Of a DNA stretch of 64,000 nucleotides, positions 60,801 through 64,000 are shown one piece after another. Under the pieces are notes generated by a model. The model did not search any database, had not been told where the DNA came from, and saw nothing but the letters and a program-made list of their open reading frames with translations. Made by a program: the position numbers and the translations under genes. The stretch is from Pseudomonas sp. PB101 (GTDB lineage Bacteria; Pseudomonadota; Gammaproteobacteria; Pseudomonadales; Pseudomonadaceae). Each line of letters opens with the position of its first letter. Position 1 is the first letter of the stretch. The stretch spans positions 372,001 through 436,000 of the forward strand of contig NZ_RWIR01000092.1 of NCBI RefSeq assembly GCF_009764265.1. The letters run 5' to 3'.

Positions 60801-62604
60801 CGACACGGTTGAGATTGTCGTACTCCTTCAACAACTCATTGCCGCCACCATCCCGAAGCTTGACCTCCTGCCCGATAAATCGGTCATGCCAGACTTTGCG
60901 CTCATGCCTTGCGCCACCCACGTACAATTGTTGAAGGGTTTTTACCCAATCTCCTTCAATTGAATATTGGAATTCGAGACGGCGATTGCCGTTGTGCCCG
61001 GCTTGCGAGCGACTCTTGAGGCGACCGTAAAACGTATCGCTGGCATCATCGATGTATTCGAATCGAGTATCCACGCATAGCGTATTGCTCCCGCCTTCAA
61101 ACAGCCTTTCGCTTTGAGGCAACAAGAACCGATGACCGCCTTCGCGCATGGAGGGCACGTCAATGTAGGAAAAACGGACAATGACCGTCGGCGCCGGGGC
61201 AAAATCAGGTGAAGGCGTGACCGATCGCTCCTTCAATGCCGTGATGAAGCCCAGTGGATTGCGGGGGCAACCTTCGGCACCTTCGGCCGGATAATAGACG
61301 TAGTCCTCCCGGGCTCCGCTCGGATTGATCTGCGTTAGCAGATTGCCGAATTCATCATAGGTTGTATGGGTGGTTTCGGTTCGGCGCGTGGCGTTCGCGA
61401 AAGTATCGACATAACTGACGACAGCTGTTTTCTGCAGTTGGAAATAGGCGGGCTGACCGGAAAAGTCCAGACCGTCGACATCGTGATAATCAACCGTTTT
61501 TTGCTGCACCTTGCCGTTGGAAATGGACTTTTCCGAGATCATCAGGTGAAAGCGGTTGTAGGTTCTTTCGATGCGACTCAGTTCAACCGCATTAACACCC
61601 TCCCCCCTGACCAGGCGTTCGGTGGAGGAGTAGGTGTAAGGTCCTTTGTGCCCATGCAGATGGTCCCCGTCCTGCGCCCAACGAAGTCCCGATTGATAGC
61701 CGAGGAAATTTTTGTCGGAGTAGTCATAGACACGGGTGATCGTCGGCAACCCTGTACCCGGCACCAGAACACTGCGCCGCACCGCCGGCAAGGCATTGAT
61801 CGGTGCCCCGAGCGGCAAGCGATGCTGCTGAGGAGCGTACTCGATACGCTCGACACTGCCCGCCGGCGCGCGGACATCCGTCATGACCAGAAAACCATCG
61901 TGTAGCTGGTAATCGAATGACCATGCAAGGTGGTCGGCAGAACCGTGATCAAGGGTTATCTGCCGAAGCCAGCCATTGCGAACCGCCAAAACAAATTTTA
62001 AGCGTCTTGGCGGATGATCAGGCCATACGGTAATGCTGGGAGGTTGATCATTGGTTCCATGACTCAGGGCCACGACGCGGTGTTGCTGATCATGAATTTC
62101 GTGCAGGACGCGACGGCCCCGTACCAACCTGTATTTCAGACTGATCGAGCGCCCTTCGTTGGAGTAGACATGTTCGGGCAACCATTCGTCATAGGTTTCG
62201 TCCGGCCTGGTCAACCTCTCGATCAGACCGTTTTTATGGCTGACAACCAGGTTGTCGCCGTCGAGCGTGACACGAGTGTCCTGGAGCTTTTTATCCCGGA
62301 CGATCAACCGCCCTCTGCTGATGTAGACAAGATAAGAAACTCCGCTTGCAAGGGTCAGCTTACGGGTCTTTCGATTGTAGGAGCTCAAGCCCAATGACCA
62401 ACCGCGCCCCCAACCGAAATCCGTTGTGCGGAAGCTATCGAATGAAATACTGAAGGGTGTCAGCGGACCGTTTATATTGTTGGCCACCCACCCCGCGAGA
62501 TTAATGCATGTACTATAAGAGCCGGTACGGACATCAACTCCAGACTGTATAAATTCAGAAAAATTGAACGCACCGGATTCCACTTCTGGCATAGCTGTAC
62601 TCAT
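57898..62604 (-). CDS. Rhs/YD-repeat protein with hydrophobic C-terminal domain
   Basis: The protein of about 1568 residues has an N-terminal conserved region (FNFSEFIQSGVDVRTGSYST), many YD repeats (for example YDEFGNLLTQINPSGAREDY) and an RHS core ending in LMRFHSPDSWSPFEGGGINA then GDPVNLKDPTGHIS at about residue 1340. The 228-residue tail (57898-58584) opens with three likely membrane helices (GVTAALAAAAIALTVVTVGA, ALAFLTLEVISATVSIASAI, ILTYSSIALGVVSFGASAVA). The start at the third of three ATG codons is chosen because AAGGA lies six bases before it. No signal peptide, PAAR domain or immunity gene is seen. It is the second gene after the companion protein at 62637. Confidence 0.85.
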   Translation of the reverse strand: MSTAMPEVESGAFNFSEFIQSGVDVRTGSYSTCINLAGWVANNINGPLTPFSISFDSFRTTDFGWGRGWSLGLSSYNRKTRKLTLASGVSYLVYISRGRLIVRDKKLQDTRVTLDGDNLVVSHKNGLIERLTRPDETYDEWLPEHVYSNEGRSISLKYRLVRGRRVLHEIHDQQHRVVALSHGTNDQPPSITVWPDHPPRRLKFVLAVRNGWLRQITLDHGSADHLAWSFDYQLHDGFLVMTDVRAPAGSVERIEYAPQQHRLPLGAPINALPAVRRSVLVPGTGLPTITRVYDYSDKNFLGYQSGLRWAQDGDHLHGHKGPYTYSSTERLVRGEGVNAVELSRIERTYNRFHLMISEKSISNGKVQQKTVDYHDVDGLDFSGQPAYFQLQKTAVVSYVDTFANATRRTETTHTTYDEFGNLLTQINPSGAREDYVYYPAEGAEGCPRNPLGFITALKERSVTPSPDFAPAPTVIVRFSYIDVPSMREGGHRFLLPQSERLFEGGSNTLCVDTRFEYIDDASDTFYGRLKSRSQAGHNGNRRLEFQYSIEGDWVKTLQQLYVGGARHERKVWHDRFIGQEVKLRDGGGNELLKEYDNLNRVVRETAAFDGTDIASRITEFYGDSQSEDGATIGITNIRGVLSKIWLDGVGRTTKVKVQDFDSADRPLRLTYEAHYDNFGRLVSEASQDWSDGKATESTTTYSHDGWGRVCRTVGPDGVAVNDVFDPVSLTRTRWLDGAGKTRSVLNVFGKPDREERIDSQGVVTVIATFTYDGLGRCLTQTNEAGFETSFRYDLYGRLVETTLPDGTSIKKKYDPLSTGDHPIEISADDYVLGTRTYDGLLRVTGTTVGGRTETRTYEGGGAQALQQVTAAGDVFRFALDPMLNGAVTARMGGHAESARYRFDPLTGQLVETSSPAIQRRFEYSGSGKEKSREWISSEGRFGTATTHSLNGLPISFTDVNDVETTYLHDAAARPVEIRQGPVLAKYAYGPQGQLLTLSVEDTASKRSLTTTLVHDEFGREVRRISQFGDGSRLEILQVFGADDKLQQRSLVSGAQSRTEVFAYDSRGRLVRYDCEGTQAPIDAWGKRIDFQAFTYDHLDNLLTVRTGFDGEENLCRFSYDRPDKTQLSSMTHSHAHYQPGQVSFEYDANGNLLNDNQGRTFRYDALSRLESVASAGGRTHYQFDGEDQLHAVAAESAELIRLFHSEHALCSEVSGNHRRSLLAGDGKFLAEQQGDDVVLFVTDGQGTAVARLGPQDEPVLSYVPYGDRPATSGLGALLGFQGERLDPSTGCYLLGRGYRAYNPRLMRFHSPDSWSPFEGGGINAYAYCLGDPVNLKDPTGHISTLGWVKIGVTAALAAAAIALTVVTVGATAPLVPISANALAFLTLEVISATVSIASAIVDELAPDTVGAQILTYSSIALGVVSFGASAVAKIGSKGIGFALTKSVGSLADVVAAQRGAARVAVGRRLYGAVSTANEALRSTVKLQSRLTNVLTAKTVTSGVGIAAKSAFVVANSDQYAAKADALLQDYWPSLAEDFSAQKFRSDALDALESFTHEIGEQIIKLRGI

Positions 62605-62636
62605 CATCATTCCTTGACGCTGCAGATACAGTAAAA

Positions 62637-63701
62637 TTAAACAACTTCGATCATCGAAGGGTTTTGGGTGTTCATTGCGACGTCGACTTCATGCCTGTTC
62701 CCATACATATCCCGAACAAACATCTTCACTGACAATTGATCGTATCGAACTGTGGACGCTCCGCCCTTTTTGGCAAAGTGCATCAAAAAAGTTACTTTGC
62801 CTTGTTCATCATGGTAGGCCGCAATTTGATCGGCTGTTTCCCACAACACCTCCGCGCCGTCATTCGCCTTGAGACCATTAAAATAGCCAACGGCGTAATA
62901 CCCGAGATAGTCGGGATGCTCACTGCGTGCCTGCAACACGCCGGCAATCGAGCAATCGACGAATTTTATATGGTGCTGGTCCACCAACAGGTCCAGGACA
63001 TATCGATCGACCTTGGCAACGTTCTCTGTCGGTTTCCAGTTGGCGGACAGGTGTTTGACCCTGAACTGCTCTTTTCGATAGATCGCCGGTGGCACCGTCC
63101 TCAGGCTTATATCACCGAATTCCGAGCTTTCTTCCGAATAGAACACCTCGCCATCCGAACGGGTAATGGCCGCAATCAGCTTGATGGGGTCGGGGGAGTT
63201 GCTGCTGACGTAGAATTCCTTGCGAAAGATGGCTTTGCCTCGCACAACGGGGCCATGCAGTTCACCCGTGTGAGGAAACGGTGCGTACGGCAAGCGTCGC
63301 TCCAGCATGCACTTCCACATCGGTTCCTCGCCGTCTCGAATGGTGTCTATCGGCAGGGCTTTGCCGGAATAGGCATCCAGCAGTTGAATGCTGTCGAACT
63401 CGCTTTCGGAGATTCCAACTACCTTTTGCCCATCGCCGACAACTTGCACAACTACCACCAACTTTAACTGCTGATACCCATTGGCATAAATTATATTTCC
63501 GCCCGAAGTCGAGTAGATTTGAAATCGTTTGATGTCTACCCACTCAGGAAAGTCGGCTTCTTGGGAAGGCAGGGGTGCCATCCCCGGGTCCGCAGGCATA
63601 TAACCCTCGACAAGGGGACTGATATCTTTCAACTCATCGCCGACACCTGGAGCTATCGCAGCATTATTTCCAACAAACTTCACAGAAAAATCCTTTTTCA
63701 T
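62637..63701 (-). CDS. Rhs-companion protein of unknown function
   Basis: The 354-residue protein is 32 bases upstream of the Rhs gene on the same strand. It is rich in beta-strand-like segments (QLKLVVVVQVVGDGQKVVGI, KAIFRKEFYVSSNSPDPIKL) with no signal peptide or recognised motif. The start at 63701 (MKKDFSVKFVGNNAAIAPGV) lacks a clear ribosome site, and an upstream extension is cysteine-rich and unlikely. It may be a chaperone or delivery partner of the Rhs protein; this is inference from linkage only. Confidence 0.65.
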   Translation of the reverse strand: MKKDFSVKFVGNNAAIAPGVGDELKDISPLVEGYMPADPGMAPLPSQEADFPEWVDIKRFQIYSTSGGNIIYANGYQQLKLVVVVQVVGDGQKVVGISESEFDSIQLLDAYSGKALPIDTIRDGEEPMWKCMLERRLPYAPFPHTGELHGPVVRGKAIFRKEFYVSSNSPDPIKLIAAITRSDGEVFYSEESSEFGDISLRTVPPAIYRKEQFRVKHLSANWKPTENVAKVDRYVLDLLVDQHHIKFVDCSIAGVLQARSEHPDYLGYYAVGYFNGLKANDGAEVLWETADQIAAYHDEQGKVTFLMHFAKKGGASTVRYDQLSVKMFVRDMYGNRHEVDVAMNTQNPSMIEVV

Positions 63702-63843
63702 ATGATATTTAACAATGACGGATATCAATGTATCCAGGGAGAAATCAAAAGATATGTCAAAACCTATCAGCCCACAAAACACAAAATTGTTACAGCCACA
63801 CTGCAAATAGTACAAAATATAACAACAAGAATCAGCGCCCATA

Positions 63844-63878
63844 AAAAAACCAGGCAAACATCAATTGCCTGGTTTTTT
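63844..63878. terminator. Bidirectional terminator
   Basis: AAAAAACCAGGCAA (63844-63857) and TTGCCTGGTTTTTT (63865-63878) form a 14-bp stem flanked by A and T runs. It separates the companion gene from the partial gene at the right edge. Confidence 0.92.
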
Positions 63879-63897
63879 ATAAAGCCAATACACGCGC

Positions 63898-64000
63898 TTA
63901 TATATTGATGCCTGTGAAGTATTCTTTCAGTGCCCGGACTTCAGCGACATCTCCTTGTTGTACAAGTTGATCTATCCATCCTTGTACAAGCACAGCAGAT
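63898..64000 (-). CDS. C-terminal end of an unidentified protein (partial)
   Basis: A minus-strand frame entering from the right edge ends at TAA (63898-63900) with SAVLVQGWIDQLVQQGDVAE and VRALKEYFTGINI. The composition looks coding and a terminator follows 20 bases later. The fragment is too short to identify. Confidence 0.6.
   Translation of the reverse strand, partial: SAVLVQGWIDQLVQQGDVAEVRALKEYFTGINI

Overview
The window looks like a chromosomal segment of a Pseudomonas of the fluorescens group. Evidence: high GC with strong third-position GC bias, gene order resembling the P. aeruginosa PA5178-PA5203 neighbourhood (kbp, LysR, fdhD, fdhF-like, pckA, hslO, hslR, rim genes, AmgRS, tex, gshA; synteny recalled, not searched), and many inverted pairs of the REP repeat typical of this group (core GGGAGCGAGCTTGCTCGC and variants) in the spacers. 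No tRNA, rRNA, insertion sequence, integrase or CRISPR array was seen.

Layout. 1-9.6 kb: a Kbp-type BON/LysM protein, a LysR regulator, fdhD with a YdeP-type molybdopterin oxidoreductase, a glycine-zipper envelope protein, a thioesterase with a 3-hydroxyacyl-CoA dehydrogenase, and a RecQ helicase. 10-12.8 kb: a small DUF3077-like gene and a three-gene hipB-hipA-DUF1493 operon with candidate operators. 12.8-25 kb: core genes pckA, hslO, hslR, rimABK, the envZ/ompR-type pair amgS-amgR, tex, a thioesterase and gshA. 25-45 kb: a long sulfur-acquisition region with tauABCD, serine acetyltransferase, D-cysteine desulfhydrase, the cystine transporter tcyJLN, two sfnB-type flavoproteins, a flavin monooxygenase and metQNI, interrupted by an aldo-keto reductase, a small membrane protein and betT with a BetI-type operator. 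45-64 kb: accessory-rich, with a TccC-like Rhs protein carrying a metalloprotease-like tail, a DUF3077-type gene behind an elaborately structured leader, a methyltransferase, a TriABC-like efflux operon, an OLD-like ATPase with a tiny downstream ORF, an orphan metQ, and a second Rhs protein with a hydrophobic tail and a companion gene.

How it fits together. The 25-45 kb genes import and cleave organosulfur compounds (taurine, cystine, D-cysteine, methionine-type or sulfonate compounds) and feed sulfide to serine acetylation. An AT-rich box recurs upstream of tauA, the sfnB operon and the orphan metQ, with a looser version at tcyJ, suggesting common sulfur-limitation control. The two Rhs proteins have no recognisable immunity partner, which fits an anti-eukaryotic (Tc-like) role better than an interbacterial one; this is inference.

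Most interesting for follow-up: the two-state-capable leader at 48386-48602, the paired operators and DUF1493 gene of the hipBA operon, the HExxH tail of the TccC-like protein, and the perfect 30-bp palindrome inside the amgR-amgS transcript.
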